Shown here: positions 16,828-25,175 of the stretch, piece after piece
How the letters are laid out: every line of letters begins with the position of its first letter
How positions within the stretch are numbered: position 1 is the first letter of the stretch
DNA from: Nonomuraea polychroma
Lineage (GTDB): Bacteria > Actinomycetota > Actinomycetes > Streptosporangiales > Streptosporangiaceae
Direction of reading: 5' to 3'
DNA: 64,000 bases
NCBI RefSeq assembly: GCF_004011505.1
Contig: NZ_SAUN01000001.1
Span: 8,645,501-8,709,500, forward strand
Program-made: the position numbers and the translations under genes
Notes under the pieces: generated by a model
Database searches by the model: none
What the model was told of the DNA's origin: nothing
The model's input: only the letters and a program-made list of their open reading frames with translations

Positions 16828-19167
16828 ATGGCAACGATGGAGTTCACGGAGTGGATCAGGGGGCGCACCGACGACCAGCTGCGGGCGCTCGTCTCGGCGC
16901 GTCCGGAGTTGATCACTCCGGTGCCCGCTCATCTGGAGGGTCTGGCGTCGCGGGCGGCCAGTCCTTCGGCGATCGGCAGGGCGCTCGACCGGCTCGACCG
17001 CTTCACGCTCGCGGTCGTCGAGACGCTCGCCGTGCAGGACGGCCCGGTTCCGAAGGGACGCCTGCGCGAGCTCGTCAGCGCGGCTCTGGAGGACGGCGAC
17101 GCCGAGCCGGCGCTGTCCGCCGCGCTCGGCAGGTTGGCCGATCTCGCCCTGGTCTACGGAACCGACGACGCTCTCGACCTCGGGCCAGGCGTGCGCAAGG
17201 CCCTGCAGGACCCGGCCGGGCTGGGCCCCAGGGCGGTGGACGCGTTCCGGCACCATCCGCCGGAGCAGCTCGACGAAATGGCCGACGACGTCGCCCCCGG
17301 CACCGCAGGATCGGGCAAGGAACGTCTGGCGGCCGCGCTGGCCGACCCCGCCACGCTGGTCGAGGAAGTGTCGCCCGAGGCCAGGGCGGCGCTCGACCAG
17401 CTCGCCTGGGGGCCGCCGGCGGGCCGCGTGCCCAACGCCAGGCGCGAGGTGCGCCGGGACTCGGCCCGCTCCCCCATCGAGGAGCTGCTGGCCCGCGGCC
17501 TGCTGGCCGCTACCGGCGAGGAGAGCGTGACGCTGCCCCGCGAGGTCGGTCTCTACCTACGGGGCGGGCGGGTGCATCGCGGCCTGCTCGCCGTGCCGCC
17601 GCCGCTCGACGGCGCCGTACGCGATCGCGGGCTGGCCGACCGCACCGCGGCCGGGCAGGCGTTCTCGTTCGTCAGGTCGGTCGAGGAGTTGTGCGAGCGG
17701 TGGAGCATCGAGCCGCCGGGCGTGCTGCGTACCGGTGGTCTCGGCGTGCGGGACCTGAAGCGCACGGCAAGCGAGCTGGACCTGCCCGAGTGGGTGGCGG
17801 CGCTCGTCGTGGAGGTGGCGCACGCGGCCGGGCTGATCGCGGCCGGCGGCGGGGTGGACGGCGAGTGGCTGCCGACCCCCGGCTACGACCTGTGGCGGGT
17901 CAGGGGGACCTCGGACCGATGGGTGACGCTGGCGGCCACATGGCTGCAGATGGACCGGATGCCCGGGCTGGTGGGCGAGCGGGACGAGCGTGACAGGCCG
18001 CTGAACGCCCTGCACACCGAGCTGCGCCGCTCGTCCGCGCCCGGCGTGCGGGCCGCCACGCTGGCCGTGCTGGCGGCAGCGCCTGGCCTGGCGCCCGCGC
18101 GTGACTCCGTGCTGGAACGGCTGGCGTGGGAGCAGCCGCGCCGCCGCGGCCCGCTGCGCGAGCAGCTGACCGAGTTCGCGTTGCGGGAGGCCGAGCAGGT
18201 CGGCGTGACCGGCCTGGGCGCGTTGTCCGGACACGGGCGGGCGCTGATCGAGGGCGGGGACGCCGCGGGCGTGCTCGCGCCGCTGCTGCCCGAGCCGGTC
18301 GACCACGTGCTGCTCCAGGCCGACCTGACCGCCGTCGCGCCGGGACCGCTCACGAGCGAGCTCAACCGCTGGATGACGCTCACCGCCGACGTGGAGTCGA
18401 AGGGCGGGGCCACGGTCTACCGGTTCAGCGAGGGGTCCGTCCGCCGGGCGCTGGACGCCGGGCACGGGGGCGAGGAGCTGCTGGCGATGTTGTCCAGGCA
18501 CTCGGCCACACCGGTGCCGCAGGCGCTGTCCTACCTGGTGAGCGATGTGGCGCGGCGGCACGGGCGCATCCGCGTGGGCACCGCGAGCGCGTACATCCGC
18601 TGCGACGACCCCGCGCTGCTCGACCAGATCACCGCCGATCGCCGCTCGGCGGCGTTGCGGTTGCGCCGGCTCGCGCCCACCGTGATCGCCTCACGCTCGT
18701 CCAGGGCGGCGCTGGTGGACTCGCTACGTGCGATGGGGTATTCGCCCGTGGCCGAGTCGCTCGACGGCGACGTGATCATCTCGCAGCTCGACAGCCGCCG
18801 CGCCGAGGCGGCGGCGCCGGTCCGCGCCGTGGCCGCGGTCAACGGCATCGACCCCGAGGTGGCCGCGGCGGCCGTACGCGCGTTGCGGGCCGGCGACGCG
18901 GCGCACCTGGCGCGGCGCGAGCCCGTGGACGCCCCGAACGGCCAGCTGCCGCGCGGGCCCGCGACCGCCACGATCTCGGCCCTGCAGGAGGCCATCAAGC
19001 AGGGCGTGCGCGTGTGGATCGGCTACCTCGACTCGCAGGGCAACGCGACCTCGCGCATCCTGGAGCCGGCGAGGATGGAGGGCGGCTACCTCACTGCCTA
19101 CGACGAGACCAGGGCCGCCGTCCACCGCTTCGCCCTGCACCGCATCACGGGCGTGGCCGGCCTCTGA
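16828..19167 (+). CDS. Helicase-associated (Helicase_C_3) and WYL-like domain protein, XPB partner
   Basis: A 779-residue protein without Walker motifs. The region about residues 470-640 (LLQADLTAVAPGPL, then RVGTASAYIRCDDPALL) matches the Helicase_C_3/XPB-N domain. The last 60 residues (VWIGYLDSQGNATSR, then LEPARMEGGYL) resemble a WYL ligand-sensing fold. Such proteins, for example Rv0862c next to XPB Rv0861c from memory, are probable partners of bacterial XPB in DNA repair. ATG 16828 has a strong GGGGGG upstream. XPB itself lies 3 kb downstream on the same strand. Only 36 bases separate it from its divergent neighbour. Confidence 0.8.
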   Translation: MATMEFTEWIRGRTDDQLRALVSARPELITPVPAHLEGLASRAASPSAIGRALDRLDRFTLAVVETLAVQDGPVPKGRLRELVSAALEDGDAEPALSAALGRLADLALVYGTDDALDLGPGVRKALQDPAGLGPRAVDAFRHHPPEQLDEMADDVAPGTAGSGKERLAAALADPATLVEEVSPEARAALDQLAWGPPAGRVPNARREVRRDSARSPIEELLARGLLAATGEESVTLPREVGLYLRGGRVHRGLLAVPPPLDGAVRDRGLADRTAAGQAFSFVRSVEELCERWSIEPPGVLRTGGLGVRDLKRTASELDLPEWVAALVVEVAHAAGLIAAGGGVDGEWLPTPGYDLWRVRGTSDRWVTLAATWLQMDRMPGLVGERDERDRPLNALHTELRRSSAPGVRAATLAVLAAAPGLAPARDSVLERLAWEQPRRRGPLREQLTEFALREAEQVGVTGLGALSGHGRALIEGGDAAGVLAPLLPEPVDHVLLQADLTAVAPGPLTSELNRWMTLTADVESKGGATVYRFSEGSVRRALDAGHGGEELLAMLSRHSATPVPQALSYLVSDVARRHGRIRVGTASAYIRCDDPALLDQITADRRSAALRLRRLAPTVIASRSSRAALVDSLRAMGYSPVAESLDGDVIISQLDSRRAEAAAPVRAVAAVNGIDPEVAAAAVRALRAGDAAHLARREPVDAPNGQLPRGPATATISALQEAIKQGVRVWIGYLDSQGNATSRILEPARMEGGYLTAYDETRAAVHRFALHRITGVAGL

Positions 19168-19861
19168 GCTCGGCGAGCACCGGCTGCGGGCGGGTGCTGC
19201 CCGCCGGTTGCTCGATCGGCGCCAGCCCGGCGGCCAGCCGCACGACCTGGGCGGGAGTGGTCAGGGTCAGGGCCCGGTCCCTGGCCCCGGCGAGCACCTC
19301 GGGCGCCAGCCCGGCACGCAGGTCGTAGGTGCTCAGGCACAGGTCGAACAGCTCACCGGGATCGGGCGCGCCCCATGCCTGCTCCACCTCGACGGCCTGC
19401 GACGGCGCGCCGTTCCTGGTGACGACCAGGTATGAACCGAGCTCGGCCAGCTTGCGGGCCAGGTTGATCAGCTCGGTCCTGTCGGTGCTGGCGATGATCC
19501 AGTCATACAGCAGGTAAGCCCGCCCGGGCGCGTACTCGGTCCTGGAGAGCAGCTCGGCGGCGCTCCGGCCAGGCGGCAGGACGGTGACCGTGCCCTCGGC
19601 CAGCGACATGCGCGACAACAGGGCAAGGGCTCCCAGACGTTTGCCCGTCTCCTCCTGGCCCACCAGGACGAGCAGGTGACGTTCGGCCAGCCGGCGCACG
19701 GCGTCGGGGAAGCAGGGCGGCTCCAGGTAGGAACGCAGGAGAGTGTCGGCCTCCCGGCGGGTCAGCTCCCTGGTGACCGGTGGGGCCATCGCCCGTAACC
19801 GGTCGTTGATGGGCGTTATGTAGTCGAGGTCGATCTCGCCCGGTCCAGGCGTATCGGTCAC
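19145..19861 (-). CDS. P-loop-like NTPase domain protein of unknown function
   Basis: A 238-residue soluble protein. GQEETGKR at residues 68-75 follows a beta-strand of VLV and resembles a Walker A loop with Arg in place of the usual Ser/Thr; YLLYDWI about 70 residues later could be the Walker B strand. No further family recognised; it looks like a reduced version of the NTPase domains of actinobacterial signalling proteins. GTG 19861 has GAGGTGA five bases upstream. Its end overlaps the convergent Helicase_C_3 gene by 23 bases. Confidence 0.68.
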   Translation of the reverse strand: MTDTPGPGEIDLDYITPINDRLRAMAPPVTRELTRREADTLLRSYLEPPCFPDAVRRLAERHLLVLVGQEETGKRLGALALLSRMSLAEGTVTVLPPGRSAAELLSRTEYAPGRAYLLYDWIIASTDRTELINLARKLAELGSYLVVTRNGAPSQAVEVEQAWGAPDPGELFDLCLSTYDLRAGLAPEVLAGARDRALTLTTPAQVVRLAAGLAPIEQPAGSTRPQPVLAELRGRPRP

Positions 19862-20175
19862 GAAGTCACCTCGGTGCCTAACGAGAAGATTTCCTACAGA
19901 AAGTGTCTTGACCCAACGAGTTTCTTCTTTTTCTACGAAGGAGTTGCACTGCGTTACCATGCCGCCTGACCAGGCACTTCGCGCGTTCCTCGCATCCAGG
20001 GCCGCTGACGCTCCCTAGATCTTCCACCTTTACACGATCTAGCACAACAAGAAAACACGAACCGCTGCAGAGGCGGATTTATGGCTATTTACTGTGTAGT
20101 AGCACACCATCCACAATGACTAGTCAAGCCGGTCGAGGCTTGACGACGCGTCCCCTCTCGCATCAGGTTGGGCAT
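19862..20175. promoter_or_regulatory. Divergent intergenic region, 314 bases, lower GC, with an inverted repeat
   Basis: No gene was found. The stretch is clearly richer in A and T than its surroundings, as expected for two divergent promoters. An inverted repeat TAGATC (20016-20021) and GATCTA (20036-20041) with a 14-base spacer lies upstream of the acyl-CoA ligase and could be an operator. No -35/-10 pair was convincing on either strand. Confidence 0.45.
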
Positions 20176-21654
20176 GTGACCGAGCAAACGCTGGGCCGCC
20201 TGGCCGAGGAGTCATGGGGCCGCTTCGACGATCACGACGCGACGTTCTACGAAGGCGTCTGGCATCGCCATCACACGCTCGCCGAGCGGGCCCGCCGGAT
20301 GTGCGGGGGGTTCATCGCCTCGGGGGTCCGGCCCGGTGATCGGGTCGTCGTGATGATGGCCAATTCGCCGGAGGTGCCGCTGATCTACCAGGCGCTGTGG
20401 GCGGCAGGCGCGGTCGTGACGCCCGTGGTGTTCCTCGTCGGAGCCGAGGAGTTGCGGCACATCCTCCTCGACAGCGGCGCGGCGGCGGTCGTGACCTCCC
20501 CCGAGCTGGAGGAGACCGTACGGGCCGCCGCCGTCGACATCCCCGTCCATGTTGACACGGCCGTGCTGGAAGGGGCGGCCGAGCACGGTCCGGTCCGCAG
20601 GGACCCCGGTGACCTGGCCGCGCTCATGTACACGGGCGGCACCACGGGCAAGGCGAAAGGCGTCATGCTGAGCCACCGCGGCCTCTGGCAGGTCGGGAAG
20701 GACGCCTGGGACATGTCCCATCAGGAGGGCATGAACCGCGCGATCGTGCCGGTGCCGCTGTCCCACGCGTACGGGCTGATCATCACCGTCGCCTCGATGC
20801 ACGCGACCGAGCCGCAGCAGGCCGTGCTCATGCGCTGGTTCGACCCGAAGGCGTTCCTCACGCTGGCAGCCGAGCAACGCGTCCAGTACGGCACCGTCGT
20901 GCCCGCCATGCTCCAGATGCTGCTGGCCGAGCCCTTGGAGTCACACCCTCTCCCCGACCTGGCCTTCCTCACCTGCGGGGCCGCGCCGCTCGGCAGGGAG
21001 GTGCTGGAGGAGTTCGAGCGCAGGATGCCCGGCGTGCAGATTCTCGAAGGGTACGGCCTCACCGAGACCAGCGCCGTCACCACGTTCAACCCGCCGGGCC
21101 GGCGCCGGATCGGCAGCGTCGGCCTGCCGCTGCCCGGCTACACGATCACCGTTCGCGACGGCGAGGGCCAAGCCATGGAGATCGGGGACGTCGGCGAGAT
21201 CTGCGTGTCGGGAGAGTCCCTGATGCTCGGCTACTGGGGCGAGCACGAGACCGATCCCGACGGCACCGCGCTGGTCGGCGACGAGCTGCGAACCGGCGAC
21301 ATCGGCTGCCTGGACGACGACGGCTACCTCTACATCGTGGACAGGAAGAAGGACCTGATCATCCGCGGCGGCTTCAACGTGTTCCCGCGCGACGTCGAGG
21401 ACGCGCTCAACCAGCACCCCGACGTGGTGATGTCGGGGGTGGTCGGCCGCCCCGACCCTCGCGTCGGGGAGGAGGTCGTGGCGTTCGTCCAGCTCAAGCC
21501 GGGCGGCACGGCCACGGCCGAGGAGCTGATCGAGTGGGCGCGCGAGCGGGTGGGCCGGGTGAAGTATCCGCGGGATGTCCGGTTCGTCGACACGATCCCG
21601 GTCACGAGCGTGCTCAAACTCGACCGCAAGGCCCTGCGGGCCCGGCTGACCTGA
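20176..21654 (+). CDS. Class I adenylate-forming acyl-CoA ligase (AMP-binding)
   Basis: A 492-residue enzyme with the ANL core motifs: the phosphate loop YTGGTTGKAKGVMLSH, the A5 motif GYGLTET, the hinge/A8 motif DRKKDLIIRGGFNVFPRD and the catalytic Lys in SVLKLDRKAL near the C-terminus. It activates a carboxylate with ATP to an acyl-adenylate and transfers it to CoA; fatty or aromatic acids are likely. The GTG at 20176 fits the homologous start; an in-frame ATG at 20116 would add 20 non-conserved residues. It lies between two XPB-related genes but has no evident link to repair. Confidence 0.92.
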   Translation: MTEQTLGRLAEESWGRFDDHDATFYEGVWHRHHTLAERARRMCGGFIASGVRPGDRVVVMMANSPEVPLIYQALWAAGAVVTPVVFLVGAEELRHILLDSGAAAVVTSPELEETVRAAAVDIPVHVDTAVLEGAAEHGPVRRDPGDLAALMYTGGTTGKAKGVMLSHRGLWQVGKDAWDMSHQEGMNRAIVPVPLSHAYGLIITVASMHATEPQQAVLMRWFDPKAFLTLAAEQRVQYGTVVPAMLQMLLAEPLESHPLPDLAFLTCGAAPLGREVLEEFERRMPGVQILEGYGLTETSAVTTFNPPGRRRIGSVGLPLPGYTITVRDGEGQAMEIGDVGEICVSGESLMLGYWGEHETDPDGTALVGDELRTGDIGCLDDDGYLYIVDRKKDLIIRGGFNVFPRDVEDALNQHPDVVMSGVVGRPDPRVGEEVVAFVQLKPGGTATAEELIEWARERVGRVKYPRDVRFVDTIPVTSVLKLDRKALRARLT

Positions 21655-21732
21655 CGATCTATGGCAGGATTGCGAACTGAGGTCAGGCACGTCTGCATTC
21701 CGTGATAAGTGTTGACGTGTCTGGAGGTGAAG

Positions 21733-22089
21733 ATGAGTCAGCAAGATCCGTCGGGGCATCCGTACCAGCCTTATGGCGCCCCCTACGGTGAGCAGCCTCC
21801 CCCTGGTTACGGCTATGGATACGGCTACCCGCCGCCCCCGCGCCACGAGGGGCCGAGCGCCAACGCCATCGTCTCGCTGATCCTCAACATTCTCGCCGTC
21901 GTCTCCTGCTGCAACATCTTCGGGATCCCCGGCGCGATCCTCGCCGGGTTGGCGATCAGCCGGGCGCCCCACGAGCCCGAGCGCGCACGTACCATGGTGA
22001 TGTGGAGCTGGGTCCTGCTGGGGCTCGGCTTCGCGCTGGGGGTCGCCCTCTTCCTCTTCCTCGGCCTCAGCGGATATCTCAACGACTGA
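21733..22089 (+). CDS. DUF4190 small membrane protein
   Basis: A 118-residue protein with a proline/tyrosine/glycine-rich cytosolic front (PYGAPYGEQPPPGYGYG) and two helices: ANAIVSLILNILAVVSC and the WSWVLLGLGFALGVALFLF region, the DUF4190 arrangement. Function unknown. ATG 21733 is decided by a perfect GGAGGTGA just upstream. Confidence 0.85.
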   Translation: MSQQDPSGHPYQPYGAPYGEQPPPGYGYGYGYPPPPRHEGPSANAIVSLILNILAVVSCCNIFGIPGAILAGLAISRAPHEPERARTMVMWSWVLLGLGFALGVALFLFLGLSGYLND

Positions 22090-22157
22090 TTGCCCGATCG
22101 GGGACTGTTCCTGCCGCCGTGTGTGTTGGATAAGGGTCACCCGGAGGAAGGAAGTCC

Positions 22158-23804
22158 GTGAACGACGGCCCGCTCATCGTCCAGTCGGACAAAACGCTGT
22201 TGCTCGAGGTCGACCACGACAAGGCCGACGAATGCCGCAAGGCGATCGCCCCATTCGCCGAGCTCGAGCGTGCTCCCGAGCATGTGCACACCTACCGCGT
22301 CACCCCGCTGGCCCTGTGGAACGCCCGCGCCGCCGGCCATGACGCCGAGCAGGTCATCGACGCGCTGATCAGCTTCAGCCGCTACCCGGTGCCGCACGCG
22401 CTGCTCGTCGACGTCGCCGAGACCATGGCCCGCTACGGCCGGCTGCGGCTGGAGAAGGACCCGGTCAACGGCCTCGTCCTGACCTCCAGCGACCGCGCCG
22501 TGCTGGAAGAGGTGCTGCGCTCCAAGAAGATGCAGCCGATGCTGGGCGAGCGGCTCGGACCCGACTCCGTCATCGTGCACCCGAGCGACCGCGGCAACGT
22601 CAAGCAGGCGCTGCTCAAGCTGGGCTGGCCGGCCGAGGACCTGGCCGGTTACGTCGACGGCGAGCAGCACCCGATCAAGCTGGTGCAGGACGGCTGGACG
22701 CTGCGGCCCTACCAGCAGGAGGCGGCCGACGCCTTCTGGCACGGCGGCTCCGGCGTGGTCGTGCTGCCCTGTGGCGCGGGCAAGACGATCGTGGGGGCGG
22801 CCGCCATGGCCCACGCCCAGGCCACCACGCTGATCATGGTGACCAACACCGTCTCGGCCCACCAGTGGAAGACCGAGCTGCTCAAGCGCACCTCGCTGAC
22901 CGAGGACGAGATCGGCGAATACTCCGGCTCGAAGAAGGAGATCCGCCCGGTCACCATCGCCACCTACCAGGTGATGACCACCAGGCGGAAAGGCGTCTAC
23001 AGCCACCTGGAGCTGTTCGACGCGCGCGACTGGGGACTGATCGTCTACGACGAGGTGCACCTGCTGCCCGCGCCGATCTTCCGCATGACCGCCGACCTGC
23101 AGGCCCGCAGGCGCGTCGGGCTGACCGCGACGCTGGTGCGCGAGGACGGGCGCGAGGGCGACGTGTTCTCGCTCATCGGTCCCAAGCGCTACGACGCGCC
23201 CTGGAAGGAGATGGAGAACCAGGGCTGGATCGCGCCTGCCGACTGCGTCGAGGTGCGCGTGACGCTGACGGACGAGGAGCGGCTGGCGTACGCGATGGCC
23301 GAGTCGGAGGAGCGTTATCGCTTCTGCGCCACCACGCCGTCCAAGACCCACGTGACCGAGGCGCTGGTCAGGCGGCATCTGGGCGAGCAGGTGCTGGTCA
23401 TCGGGCAATACATCGACCAGCTCGACGAGCTCGGCGAGCACCTCAACGCGCCGGTCATCAAGGGCGAGACCAGGATCAAGGAGCGCGAGCGCCTCTACCA
23501 GGCCTTCCGCGACAAGGAGATCCAGGTGCTGGTGGTGTCGAAGGTGGCCAACTTCTCCATCGACCTGCCGGAGGCGGCGATCGCGATCCAGGTGTCGGGG
23601 ACGTTCGGCTCCCGGCAGGAGGAGGCGCAGCGGCTCGGGCGGGTGTTGCGGCCGAAGGCCGACGGCGGGGGCGCCCGGTTCTACACCGTCGTCAGCAGGG
23701 ACACGGTGGACCAGGAGTTCGCGGCGCATCGGCAGCGGTTCCTGGCCGAGCAGGGGTACGCGTACTCGATCATCGACGCCGACGACGTACTCGACGGCGT
23801 GTGA
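22158..23804 (+). CDS. DNA repair helicase XPB (superfamily 2)
   Basis: A 548-residue helicase. Walker A is LPCGAGKT (203-210) and the DEVH box YDEVHLLP is at 297-304; motif III SAT-like GLTATL, and motif VI with GRVLRPK, follow. The N-terminal 170 residues are the XPB damage-recognition-like domain. Bacterial XPB is a 3'-5' helicase with ATP-dependent unwinding and annealing activities; its role in repair is still debated. GTG 22158 has GGAGGAAGG upstream. Probable functional partner of the Helicase_C_3 protein at 16828. Confidence 0.95.
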   Translation: MNDGPLIVQSDKTLLLEVDHDKADECRKAIAPFAELERAPEHVHTYRVTPLALWNARAAGHDAEQVIDALISFSRYPVPHALLVDVAETMARYGRLRLEKDPVNGLVLTSSDRAVLEEVLRSKKMQPMLGERLGPDSVIVHPSDRGNVKQALLKLGWPAEDLAGYVDGEQHPIKLVQDGWTLRPYQQEAADAFWHGGSGVVVLPCGAGKTIVGAAAMAHAQATTLIMVTNTVSAHQWKTELLKRTSLTEDEIGEYSGSKKEIRPVTIATYQVMTTRRKGVYSHLELFDARDWGLIVYDEVHLLPAPIFRMTADLQARRRVGLTATLVREDGREGDVFSLIGPKRYDAPWKEMENQGWIAPADCVEVRVTLTDEERLAYAMAESEERYRFCATTPSKTHVTEALVRRHLGEQVLVIGQYIDQLDELGEHLNAPVIKGETRIKERERLYQAFRDKEIQVLVVSKVANFSIDLPEAAIAIQVSGTFGSRQEEAQRLGRVLRPKADGGGARFYTVVSRDTVDQEFAAHRQRFLAEQGYAYSIIDADDVLDGV

Positions 23805-23814
23805 CGAATGACCC

Positions 23815-23834
23815 GGCCGCTCGCCGGAGCGGCC
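23815..23834 (+). terminator. Hairpin terminator after XPB
   Basis: GGCCGCTC and GAGCGGCC form a perfect 8-bp stem with a GCCG loop, ten bases past the XPB stop. No U-tract. Confidence 0.65.
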
Positions 23835-24039
23835 GAGCATTCAGCCGTGGTGTCACGTCCACGAGACTCCGCGGGCCGTCGACAAGCGAACCACCCCCCT
23901 CACCTGCGTACTATCACGCCGCCTCCGACATACCCTCATGATCCGGCAAATCCACCTGATATGCCCGGTTTTTTCGGTATTCCCAGGTTGGTTCCAAAGC
24001 TGAGGGTTCTGTCATATTCGTTACGAAACTGGGTCGTGC

Positions 24040-24375
24040 CTACCGCACCAGCATTCCGCCGAGGAAGAGCACACCCTCCGCGACGATCCACGAGACCACG
24101 CCGGCGCCCATGATCCGTGCGAAGGCGCTCGTGTCATCCCTGGCGGACGGGAGCAGCCACGCGGCGGCCGTACAGCACGCAGCGAGCGCGGCGAACAGGC
24201 CGGACACCGCGGAGACCGTGCCGAGGCGCTGGGAGCAGAGGGAGGAGTCCTCACCGCCCGCGCAGAACGCCTCCAGGCCCCAGCCCGCGAACACCGACAG
24301 GCCCCACAGCGCTGCGAGGAGGAAGCTGGCGATCGTGGGGATGATCGGCGAGAACCTGATCTGAAGCCGCGCCAC
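24040..24375 (-). CDS. Small three-helix membrane protein of unknown function
   Basis: A 111-residue protein with hydrophobic helices at about 12-32, 55-77 and 88-108, and two cysteines in the first extracellular loop (FCAGG, SLCSQ) that could form a disulphide. No family recognised. The GTG at 24375 sits at the edge of GGGAGG, so the ribosome-binding site is closely spaced. The gene is isolated: a 235-base empty gap (23805-24039) separates it from XPB. Confidence 0.6.
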   Translation of the reverse strand: MARLQIRFSPIIPTIASFLLAALWGLSVFAGWGLEAFCAGGEDSSLCSQRLGTVSAVSGLFAALAACCTAAAWLLPSARDDTSAFARIMGAGVVSWIVAEGVLFLGGMLVR

Positions 24376-24505
24376 CTCCCATCCCTACCCATCCCACCCT
24401 CACGGCAATCGGCCCCACCCCACCACCCGCCAAGCGCCCGCGTCGGCGCCACCCCGTCCTAAGGGACCCGCCCCATCCGGCGGACCTCCGTCCGGTGGGT
24501 TCCCA

Positions 24506-24645
24506 GTCCGGTGGTCCCGCCCATCTGACGGGCACTCCCCCGCCCAGTGAGCATCGCCCCCGCCCGATGGGTCCCGTCCGGTGGTTCCGCCCATCTGACG
24601 AGCGCTCCCCGCCCAGTGGGCGTCGCCCTGCCCGATGAGCGTCGC
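24506..24645. repeat. Two tandem copies of a 70-bp repeat
   Basis: Copies begin with GTCCGGTGGT at 24506 and 24576. Shared words include CGCCCATCTGACG, CGCCCAGTG and the CGATG near the end. A third, shorter GTCCGGTGGGT fragment lies just upstream at about 24490. Confidence 0.8.
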
Positions 24646-24736
24646 CCCGCGCAGTGCCGGTGCCAGCCCATGCAGTGCCTCCCGTGCGGGGCCGCTTCCA
24701 CCCTGCGGCGCCGGTGCGCCCCAGGCGAAGCCGGGT

Positions 24737-24947
24737 AGCCCGCGCAGGGCGGGTGCCATCCCGTGGGGGCACGGGGACGGCGGCCGCGCCGGTGCCCGGC
24801 TCATGCGGAGCCGGTGCTAGCCCGCGCAGGGCGGGTGCCATCCTGTGAGGGCGCGGGGACGGCGACCGCGCCGGTGCCCACCCCATGCGGAGCCGGTGCT
24901 AGCCCGCGTAGGGCGGTGCCACCCCGTGGGGGCGCGGCGGTCGCGCC
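24737..24947. repeat. Tandem 82-bp repeat, two full copies and one partial
   Basis: Copies start with AGCCCGCG at 24737, 24819 and 24901, an exact 82-base period. Each carries the words GGGCGG(G)TGCCA, GGGGACGGCG and, in the full copies, ATGCGGAGCCGGTGCT at the end. The third copy decays after about 46 bases. Since 82 is not divisible by three the array cannot encode a constant peptide repeat. Confidence 0.85.
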
Positions 24948-25093
24948 GATGTACGCCTGTGGGGCGAACGGGTGGCGACGGCGCTTTGCGTCCGTCCCAT
25001 GGGCGGCACGCGCGTTGGGGCGGCCGTTCCCCAAGGGACGGCAGTCCGCCAGGCCGGAACGACCCTCACCGCCGCCGCGGCCCGTTAAATGCG

Positions 25094-25122
25094 TTGGAAC
25101 CCGCGCCGCCCGCCATTAAACT
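25094..25122 (+). promoter_or_regulatory. Promoter of helD
   Basis: TTGGAA (25094-25099), a 17-base spacer and TAAACT (25117-25122) form a good sigma-A-like promoter 54 bases before the ATG. No rifamycin-associated palindrome (RAE), as precedes Streptomyces helR, was found. Confidence 0.65.
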
Positions 25123-25175
25123 GGCCGATTCGCTGCCTTAACCACCTCCGTTACTCCGTAGGGAGGCACTTCCGC

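Larger units (their letters stand above)
24376..25093. other. Non-coding, repeat-rich interval of about 700 bases
   Basis: Long frames exist on both strands but they shift frame between repeat copies, have no ribosome-binding sites, and yield low-complexity Ala/Arg/Gly/Pro peptides. I see two tandem repeat arrays (annotated separately) and otherwise imperfect copies of the same words. No structural RNA recognised. Confidence 0.6.

Noticed and set aside
24251..24886. Possible coding gene in the repeat-rich gap
   Set aside because: Frame is interrupted by non-triplet repeat periods; no ribosome-binding site or conserved motif.
25089..25175. Earlier start for helD
   Set aside because: It would overlap the promoter TTGGAA-17-TAAACT; ATG 25176 has the Shine-Dalgarno.
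25000..25175. Rifamycin-associated element upstream of helD
   Set aside because: No such palindrome was found, so rifamycin induction cannot be claimed.
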